Assembly (NCBI RefSeq): GCF_023053635.1
Contig: NC_086188.1
Span: 1,190,501-1,254,500 of the forward strand
DNA from: Elgaria multicarinata webbii
Taxonomy: Eukaryota > Chordata > Lepidosauria > Squamata > Anguidae
Length of the DNA: 64,000 nt
Direction of reading: 5' to 3'
In this document: positions 36,101 through 45,435 of the stretch, piece after piece
Layout of the letters: every line of letters begins with the position of its first letter
Position numbering within the stretch: the first letter of the stretch is position 1
The notes under the pieces: generated by a model
Seen by the model: the letters and a program-made list of their open reading frames with translations, nothing else
What the model was told of the DNA's origin: nothing
Databases searched by the model: none
Position numbers and translations under genes: made by a program

Positions 36101-39100
36101 AATCCTTAAAAAATTAACCCATACTCTACTATAACAGATCATTTTCCTGAGGATAGAACATGAGAAGTCTGAGGAATAATTTACCTGTGGACAATCTTTC
36201 ATTTGGTGGTCTTCAAAGCCACAGTTGAAGCAGTGAGGTTTCGGCCTGCTTTATAACAGTAGTAAGTTTACAATGCAATTATTTAATATTTGCTTAATAA
36301 AATGTAATTACATTATACATACACTTCCAATGTCTTAAAAAAAGCACACTCGGTATGTCTAATATTCTAAACCCATAATCACCTGTATTACCACAGAAAT
36401 ATTCATGATTAAGCATTCCAAGGGCTATGCAATCCCGACATATTTCAAGTGTATAATTGCAACAATGTCATAATATTGGGGCTGTTCACAGGACATGACA
36501 GCTAACCATGGGCTATTTAACCCATGAAGAGCTGTAGTGCGTGCAGCCACCAATGTGAATACACAACCCCCTGCTTAGGGGTTGTCGTATTGTGCATTCC
36601 TGACGAGTGTGGGATATGTGAGAGTTAAATAACTATCATGTGTCCCTAGAACAGAACGCACACAACTCATGCTCGCCGCTTTTGCACAACACACCAAACC
36701 CCAAGTAGAGACTGGATATACAATATAGTGCCCGTGTGCGCCGTGGTGTTTCATCTGAGCTCAGCCTACTGTGAGAGACAGATGAAGTATTGTAGATTGG
36801 AAATCTGGAAGTTGTAATGGAAACAAAAATACTCCCTTTGATATATTATATTTCAACTTTAACAGCATTTAACAACGTTAAGTTTGTTTTTAATGGACCC
36901 CAGAATTGTTGTTTTTAAATGGATACTGTTGTTTTTATACTGTTGTTTTTACGTTTTTGATGGTTTTAAAATTTTGTATACTTTTAATGTTTACCATTTT
37001 TAATTGTTGTAAACCGCCCAGAGAGCTTCGGCTGTGGGGCGGTATATAAACGTAATATAATAAATAATTAAATTTAAACTTATAACTGTAAATAAGAAAT
37101 GTCAATAATGAAACACTAGATCTCAGTCTAAATTCATAAAATCTAAGCAAATTCATAAAATCTAAGCAAACTGCAGGGAGTGGAACTAGGACAAGAATAT
37201 CAGGTATAAGCGATGAGCAATAAAACTCAAATATGTGGTTGAATATCCATACTATAAAACAAGCTGCTTGATACACAGGATATCCAGGTTGAATTAGAAA
37301 AGCTGAGTACATTTTTTCCTCCCCTTTAGCCAGGAAGAGTTGAAATCATCAGCTTCCTCTAGGCATACTGGCTAAACCAGAGTTTGGCTATCAGAATGGT
37401 CTTTGGGGTCCCGGGGTCCCACGCTCCCTCTTTCCCTCCCTCAAACCATAGCTTGCTGTGACATCCAAATCAGACAAATGACAAATTGCACAAACCAGAA
37501 CTTGGAAGTCCACTACAAATTGTGGTTTCCAATTCAACTTTGGGGGTAGCTACGGTGTGGATGAACCAGGAATTGAGGAAAGGAACCAACACATGCAAAG
37601 AAAGGGAGCAGTGTGCGAAAATGAAGTCCTTTTATGGCTTGTCCATCACATTGTTTGAAAGGATATTGTCAAGCTTCAATAGTATAACTGCTTTGCTTTT
37701 CAAAGTATTGGGGGAATAGAATACCTTTTAAAAATTATTTGGAGACATAATAAAGGACACACACAAACCAAATTATAGAGCTGGAGAGAAATTAAGCCTC
37801 ACTTTTTAGAATCAAAACTAACCACAATACATTTCAGATGTTGAGCTAGAGATTTTCATAGGTTTAGAGAAATACAAACCTTTTAGACTTTACTTGTATC
37901 TCTTGTCCATCTAGAGAAAGAATCTGCGTGAAAACTTGCTGGTATCTTAAGAGTTCAATAAGGAATTGCCATTGTATGAAGCAGAATGGATTTTGTATGC
38001 ATGTGTGTCTGCATGATTTCTAACTTTAGCACAAAAGTATTTGGTGCAAATTGTTATTACAAAATATTTTTTTGCTTTAATAAAAAATAAGATCAAAATC
38101 ATTATCAATAACATGATGGTGAGATTCTGTGTCGAAAACTTGCCCTCTCTTTCTAGTAAAGTTTAGCCTGATCGGTTTAATGTGTCACCTGCCTTATACT
38201 CCCTCTTTCCAGAAACACATCATAAGGCACAAAAACAATTTAAGCTGAGTTGCAAATCCATCCACCAGAAATTATTTCTTCACCAGACAGCAGTCTGTGC
38301 CCTGTAACTTAAACACGGGACTCATGCAGCTAAAGCCACTTGAAATACGCAGACTGACTCAATCTGTTTTAGTTCTGATTGCATGAAGTAGCAGTGTTAG
38401 TAGGAAAAGGGAATGACATTTAACTAAATAGGATACTTGGGTATTTCCCATCCGTCTGTCAGCTGAGGATTTTCATTTAATATAGGCTGCCCCAGTTTAT
38501 CAAGACAAAAATTGGTAAAATAGAGAACACTTCCTACAACCTGTAGAAAGAGTCAGAAAGTGTCAGTATTATGTCAGATTGAAAGGTAACATTTATATTG
38601 AAAAATGTACTTAAATATTTCTCAAATATCTATTCTGATATAATTAAGTACATTAAAATAATGGCACCCATGTTTAACGATTCACAAGTCAGATCTTACA
38701 TTGAACACTTCGGTACCAAGTAATATGAGATATGACCTCCCAAGAGTTATATAGCTAATTACAGTAAGAAAGAGCAATCAGAATTACACAAGCAATTGGC
38801 CAAATGCCTTGGCAAGAAAATCTGAAATATGGGACTCTAACATACATGTCGCAGAACAGAGAAGTAACTTACACTAAAAGCTTCCTTGATTTTTTTGGAC
38901 ATAGTTGAGTCGGTCGCTTTATGATCTTCTTCCAACACAAAACTAGAAGGCTAATAAAAAGAAACCATGGTTTGCAAAACAAAGGTCATCTTTACCAAGC
39001 AGGGAACTTTTATGATTCTGCGTGTTCCTCCCTTATGCCCACCCTCTCCCTCCAAATCCCAGCACAAACAGCATTCTCTGTGAAGCACTTGGCTTCACGG

Positions 39101-42100
39101 CTCATGAGCATACCGCCGCCCTCCATCCCATCCCCAATGCTGTCAGCAGGGATGCCCCTTTGTATATAGGCACTCTGAGTTCACGTCGGAGAGTGAATGG
39201 AATCATAGAATCATAGAATAGTAGAGTTGGAAGGGGCCTAAAAGGCCATCGAGTCCAACCCCCTGCTCAATGCAGGAATCCACCCTACAGCATACTTGAC
39301 AGTCTAGGGGCATGGCATAGCTTTCACTGGAAAGGATACAGGGATATCGAAACCTGCCTCATACCAAGTCAGACCACGGGTCCATCTAGCCCCATATTGT
39401 TGACACTGACTGGCAGCAATGGCTCTCCAGGGTTTTAGGCAGGAGTTTTCCCAGTCCTACCTGGAGAAGCTGGGGCTTGCAAAGCAGGTGGTCTTCCATG
39501 AGCTACAGCTCCTCCTCAAGCACTGCCTGAATCCTTTGGAGTCGCTGTCAAAGTAGACAACACTGAGTAATACTGAACTGGGGGACTAACGGTCTGGTTT
39601 TGTATGAGGCAGTTTCATGGGTTCACATAGATCAGTGACAGCTTCTAATGTGTTTTTTCAAACATCAGAGGATTACTGGTTGGTTTAAGAAGCTCCAAAT
39701 GCAATGCATGGCTTTCTAAAATGCCAACATGTTTTAAAGGCGCATTTTAGCTTTGCACCCTGTTTTACTGAACAAAACGCAGTTCTCTGAAGCACCGTCA
39801 TCATGATGAGGTAACACACTGAAACTGACATTTTTTTTTGCCGACCAGCTATATGAACAGAAACATGTTATTTCTAAAAAGAAAATGTAACTCTCTTTTG
39901 TCATCGTTTCCCAGAAACATGATATACCTTTCATCAACAACAAAGGCTAGTCTACTACAACAGCAACAATGCAGACCAAGAAAAAAGTGAGAATTTTTTT
40001 AATCACTCCATTAATTTATAAATACCTGAGGCTTAACATTGAAGTAGGTCTTGTCAGATTCCGCTCTCTGTTGCTCCTCATATCTTTGAACTAAACTAGA
40101 TATAAAATCCTCTATTTCTTGATGATATTGCCTACACAAGAGATTATCAGAATAGATAATAGATAAATTGCCCTGTTGCTTGTTTTTAAACACTATATGA
40201 AGTGACAAAGCGTGCCTTCTTTAGATATTGCTTTTATACATTGTTCAAGCTGAGGACTTTATTCTGCAGACTTCTCTTACATAAGAAAGAGGTTGTAGAT
40301 CAAGCTTCCACAGACAAAATGCACAGCCATTTGTCCTATGCAGTGTTCTGATGGCATTACAGAAATTCAAAATTGCTTTCATGTTCCAGCAGTTTGCTTT
40401 CTCTGACAAAGAGTAAGTTTTAAGGAACACACAGATTTCATGAAACCACGTCTGCTAAGAGATATTTTGAGCAATATTTTCTTTAAATACTTCTTCAAAT
40501 TCTTTAGACCTGGGACAGCAAGCTGCAACATGGGATCCTTAAATTTTTTTAAAAAAAACTTCTCTCTTTTATTCTCACCCACCCAGAGATTTAAAAGACT
40601 TTAAATTCTCTTTTAAAAAAATGAATATAACCAAAAATAGATGTAGGGTTACTGATGAGAATCCCCTTTAGATTGGGGAATACATGCTAGAATGCTCACC
40701 AGATCCAAGCATTTGGAACAGTGAACTTAGCCAATATAAGAAAATACTTACTTTGAAACAGTATTGTTCATAAATAAAATCTGTAATAAAGGTCCATCAA
40801 GTTTAGAATCATCCACTGCAAGTCCACTAAAAAAGGAAGCATAAATTTATCTTTATGCATTTCAGGCAACAGTTTACACAACCCTACAGAAAGTCTTTCA
40901 TGTTGTTTGGAGGCATTGTGCCTACTTTATCAGACAAAACAACATTTAAACATCTTATTTTATCATCCCCATTATTCTTAATAAACAGGTCTTTCTTCTC
41001 ACAGTAGGGCACACAAAGAATAGTTTACTAACCAAAATTATTTCTCTTTTGACTGTGTGTGCCACAGGTTACAACTAAATATTTGTGGGGGAGAAATAAC
41101 AATTGTAAATAACTGGTTCTCTCTATTGTTCTTTAGTGAGTAATAAACTTTAATGTTATGTATCCAAAAAACAACCAGAATGCATAAAACTGTGCCATTA
41201 GCGTCACATGCCCAAAGGCACTGCCTCCCATATGTCTAACCGAATCACACAGGGCAAGGAATTAAGACGTGCCTAAAGTCGCTCTTTGGACCCCCAACTA
41301 CTCTCGTTCGTCTAAACAACAGACTAAACATTACAGATGGTGGAGCCAATTACACATACCTCGGTCGACTCAGCATGTTCAGTTTTCTTCTGAGTTCGCA
41401 ATGTTCATTATTTGTTAAGGAATTTCAAGTCATGCTATTGCTTCAGAATAATGAATCTAGAATAATGACTATAGCCCCTGCTCTGCATTCACATTCAGTA
41501 ATGATCACTAGAACCAGAGCTCCAGATATAAGCATACTAAGAACTGAAAGAGCAGATACGACAGGGAAGTATGTTCTTAAACCATTCCTTAGGCAATCAA
41601 ACTGTGTGACTATGGATGGCTGAAACGCATTAAAGGCGTGTGCATACTCAATGTGCACTGTACATGAAGAAAGGAAGGGACCTTGAAGGAAACAGACCGT
41701 AAGCCAACAGGTGGGGATGAACACCTTTTCAAACTCTTCAGGCTGCTTCATTGTGGGATTGTTGACATTTTTTATCTCACAAACGTGCTGGAGAGAAACC
41801 CCACCCTTGCGTCTGACTTATTAGAAAGGTTATTTTGGGGGTCTGGTCTTCTGTGCCCTTTAACATCTACTTAAGAGACAGACACTTGGCCAAGTCACAC
41901 TCTCAGGTTGTTGCGAGGATGAAGTGTGGTTGTGCGTGGGAGAACTACATATACAACCTTATGTTTATTGGGAGGAAGAACTGGAATGTTAAAAATCCAA
42001 TTTGCATTCCAGTCCAGTCCAGTGGTTAGTGTTGGACTGGGAAGTCCCAGATTCAAATCCTCACATAGCCAAGAACCTAACTGGGGGAGGTGGGCGGGTG

Positions 42101-42661
42101 ATCTTGGGTCAGCCACTCTCAGCCTAAACTACTTCACAGAGGTTTTATGAGGATGCAAACCAGAAAGGGAAGGGGAGGGGGGAGTAGAAGAAAATGGTTT
42201 ACATTACCCTGAGCTGCTTGGAAGAAGTGTAGGATAAAAATACTGTAAACGATTTTTTAAAAATTGCAGCAGCAAGATCCGAAGACCCTGCTCTTCGATA
42301 CAACTTCCAGGGTGCAGCAAATATGTTTGTAAGTTGCAACACATATCCCCTGCACATTTAGACTAGAGCAGCCTTCCCCAAACTGGTGCCTTCCAAACGC
42401 GTGGGACTGTAGCCAGCATGGCTCATGCTGGCTGAGAATGATGGGAACTGTAGTCAAACCTTTCTAGAGGGCACCAGGCAGAAGGCTGGCCTAGAGAAAG
42501 CCCTTCAGCAGGTACAACTCTAGTCCATGAATGCAGAGATGCCCCAACAAACATAAATAGATCTGTAAAGTGCCACAAGCCTCTTGTTTTTGCTGCAACA
42601 GGCGAGCACTTCTTTTGGAGACGTTCAAGCTTAAGGGATTCTTTCCCACGTATATTTAGAA

Positions 42662-42699
<38 letters not shown>

Positions 42700-43161
42700 T
42701 GCTCGGGTCAGCTGTGCACCTCATAATCACCGGAGAACGGAGGAGGGCCTGAGAAACACTCTTGAAACTGTGGCTGGGGACAGGAGGGGCGAGAAAAGCC
42801 CCTAAGAGGGCTACACCTGTTGGACTACTGCCTCGTAGCGGTAGAAAGTGGAGGAGGAGGAGAAAGTGAAAGGGGAGGGGGTTTAAGGCGGGATCTCAGT
42901 AAACTGGGGAGGGGGGCGACGTGGAGGGAAATGCCCCCAAGCAGGCAACCCGCCCCCGGCCTGCCCCGTCAGGATATTCTCGGCCTGCAGCGCCCGAACG
43001 GTCTCCTCATAGTCCCTCAGCCGCTCACGGAGCTCCTCCGTTTCCTCGTCAGTCTCCTCGAAGCGGATGTGTAGCGGCTGCGCGGCTGGGACGGGCGTCG
43101 CCTCGTCGGCGTCCAGCTGCTCGAAGAGCTCGCGGTCCCCGAAGTCCACCTCAGCCGCCAT
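30280..43161 (-). CDS. ZCCHC8: ZCCHC8, NEXT complex scaffold (14 coding exons, complete)
   Basis: Zinc-finger CCHC protein 8 holds the helicase MTR4 and RBM7 in the nuclear exosome targeting (NEXT) complex, which sends promoter-upstream, snRNA-extended and telomerase RNA precursors to the exosome. The exons join in frame to 731 residues (human about 707). In order: start MAAEVDFGD with acidic and coiled N-terminus (1-75); KLDGPLLQILFMNN (about 80-95); CCHC knuckle C224-X2-C227-X4-H232-X4-C237; RRYHADEVEERFGRF-type block before the PSP domain (287-334, LPPFIYRMRQLGYPPGW), which in the family binds RBM7; a proline/threonine-rich tract (455-510); acidic region with a 17-residue duplication (611-644); and the conserved C-terminal segment (about 685-722) known to act on MTR4. 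Start ATG 43161-43159 matches the human start. Introns 1 and 6 look U12-type. Confidence 0.97.
31413..31527 (-). CDS. ZCCHC8: ZCCHC8 exon 13
   Basis: 115 bp, serine/lysine-rich with a basic stretch (HHSKRQRG) that could serve in nuclear import, ending SSADMEMDS. Donor GTATAC. Confidence 0.92.
31691..31731. repeat. (CT)n(AT)n microsatellite
   Basis: CT dinucleotides running into AT dinucleotides in ZCCHC8 intron 12. Confidence 0.9.
32085..32240. mobile_element. L2-related fragments
   Basis: CCTACAAAGCCCTGAATGGC then TGGAGCCAGCACATCTAAGA translates as the L2 YKALNGLEPAHLRD block (plus strand). A reversed tail-like segment precedes it. Located in ZCCHC8 intron 12. Confidence 0.5.
32905..32988 (-). 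CDS. ZCCHC8: ZCCHC8 exon 12
   Basis: 84 bp encoding EWRMFGSVPLQPSQQKDIFA and HYLSAYHL. Donor GTGAAT. Confidence 0.94.
33125..33570 (-). mobile_element. L2 3' fragment plus AAT tail repeat
   Basis: An (AAATA)n(AAT)n tail at 33143-33174 is followed by a reversed L2-like ORF2 end (33200-33570: GCAGCTAACAAC, then AGAGGGCCCCATGCCCACC). Located in ZCCHC8 intron 11. Confidence 0.5.
33651..33775 (-). CDS. ZCCHC8: ZCCHC8 exon 11
   Basis: 125 bp encoding SPGGETEEEEYCQQNRCVTY and DVSKLINYPGFNMSTPNGVA then D. Donor GTAAGT. Confidence 0.94.
34516..34658 (-). CDS. ZCCHC8: ZCCHC8 exon 10, PSP domain
   Basis: 143 bp encoding SEELQDALGVTDKSLPPFIY and RMRQLGYPPGWLKEAEMEKS, nearly identical to human. Donor GTAAAA. 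Confidence 0.96.
35040..35625. mobile_element. AACCATGG foldback repeats in ZCCHC8 intron 9
   Basis: Many inverted words (CAACCCATG, AACCATGGTTTG, AAACCATGGTTTAG) surround 35400-35610, together with a GACCTAGTTCAGACATGACA-type end at 35041. This fits one or more decayed palindromic DNA transposons. It stops 8-10 bases short of the exon 9 donor (35632). Confidence 0.5.
35633..35775 (-). CDS. ZCCHC8: ZCCHC8 exon 9
   Basis: 143 bp encoding PRNAARINEKRKQFMDACGE, then AGNQNFQQRYHADEVEERFG and RFKPGII. Donor GTACAT. Confidence 0.95.
36185..36245 (-). CDS. ZCCHC8: ZCCHC8 exon 8, CCHC zinc knuckle
   Basis: 61 bp encoding RPKPHCFNCGFEDHQMKDCP and Q. All four zinc ligands are intact. Acceptor AAAGCAG chosen because it restores the RPK of the family. 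Confidence 0.95.
36480..36700. mobile_element. Foldback repeat in ZCCHC8 intron 7
   Basis: GTTCACAGGACATGACAGCT and AACCATGGGCTATTTAACCC resemble the repeat at 35040. The centre contains a short palindrome around CCCCTGCTTAGGGGTTG. Confidence 0.45.
36905..37066 (+). mobile_element. L2-type 3' tail
   Basis: A TTGTTTTTA-rich stretch, then GTAAACCGCCCAGAGAGCTT and GGGGCGGTATATAAACG, ending in AATAAATAATTAAA. Confidence 0.75.
37375..37535. mobile_element. Possible foldback repeat piece
   Basis: CTAAACCAGAGTTTGGCTAT and CAAACCATAGCTTGCTGTGA, then ACAAATTGTGGTTTCC, recall the AACCATGG family. Weak. Confidence 0.3.
37880..37945 (-). CDS. ZCCHC8: ZCCHC8 exon 7
   Basis: 66 bp encoding YQQVFTQILSLDGQEIQVKS followed by K. 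The acceptor CTTAAG lacks a polypyrimidine tract and TTCCTTATT lies just upstream. Donor GTTTGT. Confidence 0.95.
38437..38540 (-). CDS. ZCCHC8: ZCCHC8 exon 6
   Basis: 104 bp encoding VVGSVLYFTNFCLDKLGQPI and then LNENPQLTDGWEIP. The donor is GTATCCTATT, matching the U12-type GTATCCT rather than a U2 donor. Confidence 0.95.
38873..38950 (-). CDS. ZCCHC8: ZCCHC8 exon 5
   Basis: 78 bp encoding PSSFVLEEDHK followed by ATDSTMSKKIKEAFS. Acceptor TATTAG, donor GTAAGT. Confidence 0.95.
39195..39300 (-). mobile_element. CR1 LINE 3' end
   Basis: The reversed CR1 terminus: repeated AATCATAG octamer-like units (39204-39220), then AGAGTTGGAAGGGGCC and CATCGAGTCCAACCCCCTGC. The same terminus is in plus orientation at 57664-57892, 58593-58735 and 60797-60893. 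Confidence 0.85.
39352..39632. mobile_element. Two SINE copies head to head
   Basis: 39352-39515 is a minus-strand copy and 39522-39632 is a plus-strand 3' part of the same family (CACTGAGTAATACTGAACTG then GTATGAGGCAGTTTCATG). They form an inverted repeat in ZCCHC8 intron 4. Confidence 0.65.
40026..40131 (-). CDS. ZCCHC8: ZCCHC8 exon 4
   Basis: 106 bp encoding QYHQEIEDFISSLVQRYEEQ and then QRAESDKTYFNVKPQ. Acceptor TTGTGTAG, donor GTATTT. Confidence 0.95.
40752..40826 (-). CDS. ZCCHC8: ZCCHC8 exon 3
   Basis: 75 bp encoding GLAVDDSKLDGPLLQILFMN and then NTVS. Acceptor TTTTTTAG, donor GTAAGTAT. Confidence 0.95.
41360..41402 (-). CDS. ZCCHC8: ZCCHC8 exon 2
   Basis: A 43-bp exon encoding ELRRKLNMLSRP, equivalent to human ELKRKLNILTRP. 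The acceptor is AC, 12 bases after TTCCTTAAC; the donor is GTATGT (U2). Confidence 0.93.
41870..42245 (+). mobile_element. tRNA-derived SINE (complete) and partial copy
   Basis: From about 42018: tRNA-like head (CCAGTGGTTAGTGTTGGACT, then CCCAGATTCAAATCCTCA, a B-box), body (TGATCTTGGGTCAGCCACTC) and an L2-like tail (CCTGAGCTGCTTGGAAG). A body fragment of the same family precedes it at 41885-41940. It lies inside the U12-type intron 1 of ZCCHC8. Confidence 0.75.
42369..42488. mobile_element. hAT-type palindromic MITE
   Basis: Ends CAGCCTTCCCCAAACTGG and CAGCCTTCTGCCTGGTGC (reverse). Flanks GACTAGAG and GCCTAGAG look like an 8-bp target duplication (7 of 8). Located in ZCCHC8 intron 1. Confidence 0.75.
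42515..42605 (+). mobile_element. Penelope-like repeat 3' end
   Basis: CTAGTCCATGAATGCAGAGA precedes TCTGTAAAGTGCCACAAGCC and TCTTGTTTTTGCTGCAACAG, the same box as at 10034 and 18221. The ribozyme-like part is mostly lost. Confidence 0.45.
42664..42698. repeat. (AAT)n trinucleotide repeat
   Basis: About 11 AAT units in ZCCHC8 intron 1. Confidence 0.95.
42978..43161 (-). CDS. ZCCHC8: ZCCHC8 exon 1 (coding part)
   Basis: Encodes residues 1-61 plus one base. It ends GCC GAG A before ATATCCTGAC, an AT-AC donor rather than GT. The alanine/acidic-rich N-terminus is GC-rich and lies in the CpG island. Confidence 0.95.
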
Positions 43162-43560
43162 CTTAGGGCCGGGAGAAGAAGGACGGGCGGGTGTGGCCGG
43201 CCAGGCGCGATGGAGCACGCTGCCTCCGCTGACCGGAGAGGAGGGGAAAGCGGGCAGAAGGTCCCAACGCTACCTCGGGAAGGAGGCAGGCTCGGGGTTT
43301 CGATCGAGGCCTTCTGCCTCCCGGCCTCTTCACGCGGGAGAAACTACGACTCCCAGCATGCAATGGTGCAAGATCATGCTAGCCGCCCATAGGCCTGAAG
43401 AGTATTTCAGCGCTGGGATTTGTAGTCCAACCTTGGTGGCAGTTACGGGCGGCAATGCATGCTGGGATTTGAAGCGCACTTCCGCCCTGTGACGAAGATC
43501 CGGAAGAGGGCCGAACGGTAGAAGGGGAAGTTTGAAATCGGGTAGAACTAAAAGCGGTTC
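43162..43560 (-). promoter_or_regulatory. ZCCHC8: ZCCHC8 CpG-island promoter
   Basis: A CpG-rich region upstream of the ZCCHC8 start. GCCGCCATCTT (43154-43164) is a YY1 site overlapping the start codon. Three ZNF143/Staf-like motifs are seen: ACTACGACTCCCAGCATGC (43343-43361), and on the minus strand ACTACAAATCCCAGCG (43427-43411) and CTTCAAATCCCAGCATGC (43474-43457). ETS-like sites are CACTTCCGCC (43478-43487) and ATCCGGAAG (43498-43506). No TATA box. This is a housekeeping-type promoter. Confidence 0.8.
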
Positions 43561-44989
43561 TCATTTATTTGCAAGGGGGAGGCACGTTTCCTGAAACGGT
43601 TTCTTGATGGATTCGTAGTATTAATCTCGGCGTAACATATTTGCGTTGCGTGAGGTTTACTACTAACTTGTACACCCAAATAGGAAAATTAAACAAGTGT
43701 CTATTTTTAACCACACACTGACTCCATGTTTTCAGATGTTTCCGTAGCTATCCTCAGCAATACAGCATGTTTAAATCTCACATCTACCAAGCTATCCACC
43801 ATATTTCATCCATTTCATAAAAGGGCTTTCAGCAGGGGTTTCTTCCACAAGTCTGCAGCAAACTCTCACAACTTTTTAAACAGTATCTAAAGCAAAGGGA
43901 TTCTTGTTACACAAAATGACCCTGGTTTCTCCTGAGTTCAGATTGTCTCCCATTCAGCTCCTGTATTTACCTAAAAGTAAATTCTACCAAAGACCTTAGG
44001 CCTTGATCACAAATAAAGCTGCAACCCTAAACTTTTGTAACCCTATAGTTTTGCAGTATGTTGGAACTTCTTTATTTCAACATTTCACCTCCTAACCCCA
44101 CCTCAAACACACTCCAGAAAGCGGAGGGGGGGGGGGAACCTTAGGGCTGAATGCACAGTAGTAAGAATGTAATAGGGTGGGGTGAGAATTCATTCCAGTT
44201 GGAATAAGAGGCTTTAGATCCTTTGAGAAAACAATCCTTAAAGGGTTCCCCCCCCCCTTTTTGAACAAGCCAAGTCTTCAACTAGTCCTTAACGCCTCAT
44301 CAGAATCCTAATGATCAGCAGGACATAGTCCAGCAGGCACTACCATCTTTTCATTAGACTGAGGCTTGAATAGGATGTTGTAAGCCTTGCTTAAAAGGTA
44401 CAGAGATTGCAGAGCATCACTATTTTCTATTATCAGTTTTGATTTTTTAAAATAAAGTTTACATTGCAAATGTTGATCTCCTGAAAAAGAGTGGTTTTTT
44501 ATGCTAATTCAATAGAAAACTTAACCGGAGGTGTTCTGGTGTTTCTTTTAAGTTTGCACAAAGTTTTACCAAATCCAAACAGTTCCAGAAATCAGGCTGG
44601 TCACCTGCTTAAACTGGCATAATAGCTTGTCTCAATAGTTTGAACAGGTTGGAACTGAAATCTGGTACAGGACAAAAACAAGACTCTAGCAAGTAAAGAC
44701 TCCACTAATAGGGCTAGCGATGGAATCTTTGAACCTGTGCAAGAGGGACTATTAACTAGCTGAACTGCAGGAGAGAACGTTGGTACAACCAATATTCTGC
44801 ACGCGATACCCTAAAGCCTAGTTGCATTGACCGTATGAAAATGGTCACTGCAAAACTGAGGTATTTCTTTTACACTTAGCTCTGGTTTTCTATATTGGAA
44901 TGAGTTTCTTTCTTGTGTTAACATGTAATTCAAATAAATACTAGAAAATTAAGCTCTCTGAACAATTTACCCACTGAACTTAAAAACAG
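43561..44989. other. Intergenic ZCCHC8 promoter - RSRC2 3' end
   Basis: About 1.4 kb of AT-rich DNA with no repeat I recognise beyond short C runs (44248-44258) and G runs (44128-44136). It may hold longer RSRC2 3' UTR forms. Confidence 0.5.
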
Positions 44990-45435
44990 TACTATTTGAG
45001 AAAAAACATTTTTATTAACCAGGTTTTGCACTGCATTATATACCCACTGGCCCAGTCTGCTAGATTAACAACTACACAATGTGTTTTATGTTTCAAGAGT
45101 TGAAAATAACTGTACAAGAGTAAAGTACAAAAGTACACAAGACAGTGGACACAAAATATCCATGTATGAGTTTACCCTCACCTGTTCTGTTTTGAAACCA
45201 CAGAACTAAAAATGTCCTTCTATAAGCTCTGTGAAATATAATGGAAGTGAGTATAACCTGATTACAACATGGAACACCAGTTATCACTGATCTGATATTT
45301 ACAAAAATTGTAATGTCAATAAATTAAAGTCAATGCAACACCCATGCAAGCTAGGATGCTAGCTTTTGGTGAACAAGGACCCAATATCTGAACGAGAATT
45401 TTTGACAAAGTCCCAGGCTTTAAGATCACGTCCAT
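44990..45435 (-). other. RSRC2: RSRC2 3' UTR (inferred)
   Basis: Stop codon to the AATAAA at 45016-45011. The end point is inferred; no repeats inside. Confidence 0.55.
45011..45016 (-). promoter_or_regulatory. RSRC2: Poly(A) signal, RSRC2
   Basis: AATAAA on the minus strand, about 420 bases past the RSRC2 stop. Cleavage would fall near 44990. Confidence 0.6.

Noticed and set aside
36239-36246. Alternative exon 8 acceptor at AAAG/CAGG
   Set aside because: It would add one codon base set giving SRPKP; the next AG restores the family's KRPKP.
42018-42100. tRNA-like A and B boxes
   Set aside because: Part of a dispersed SINE with an L2 tail; no cloverleaf of a real tRNA gene.
42883-42977. Reading on past ZCCHC8 exon 1 (ILTGQAGGG..)
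   Set aside because: The residues have no counterpart in the family, and the AT-AC junction gives the expected join to exon 2.
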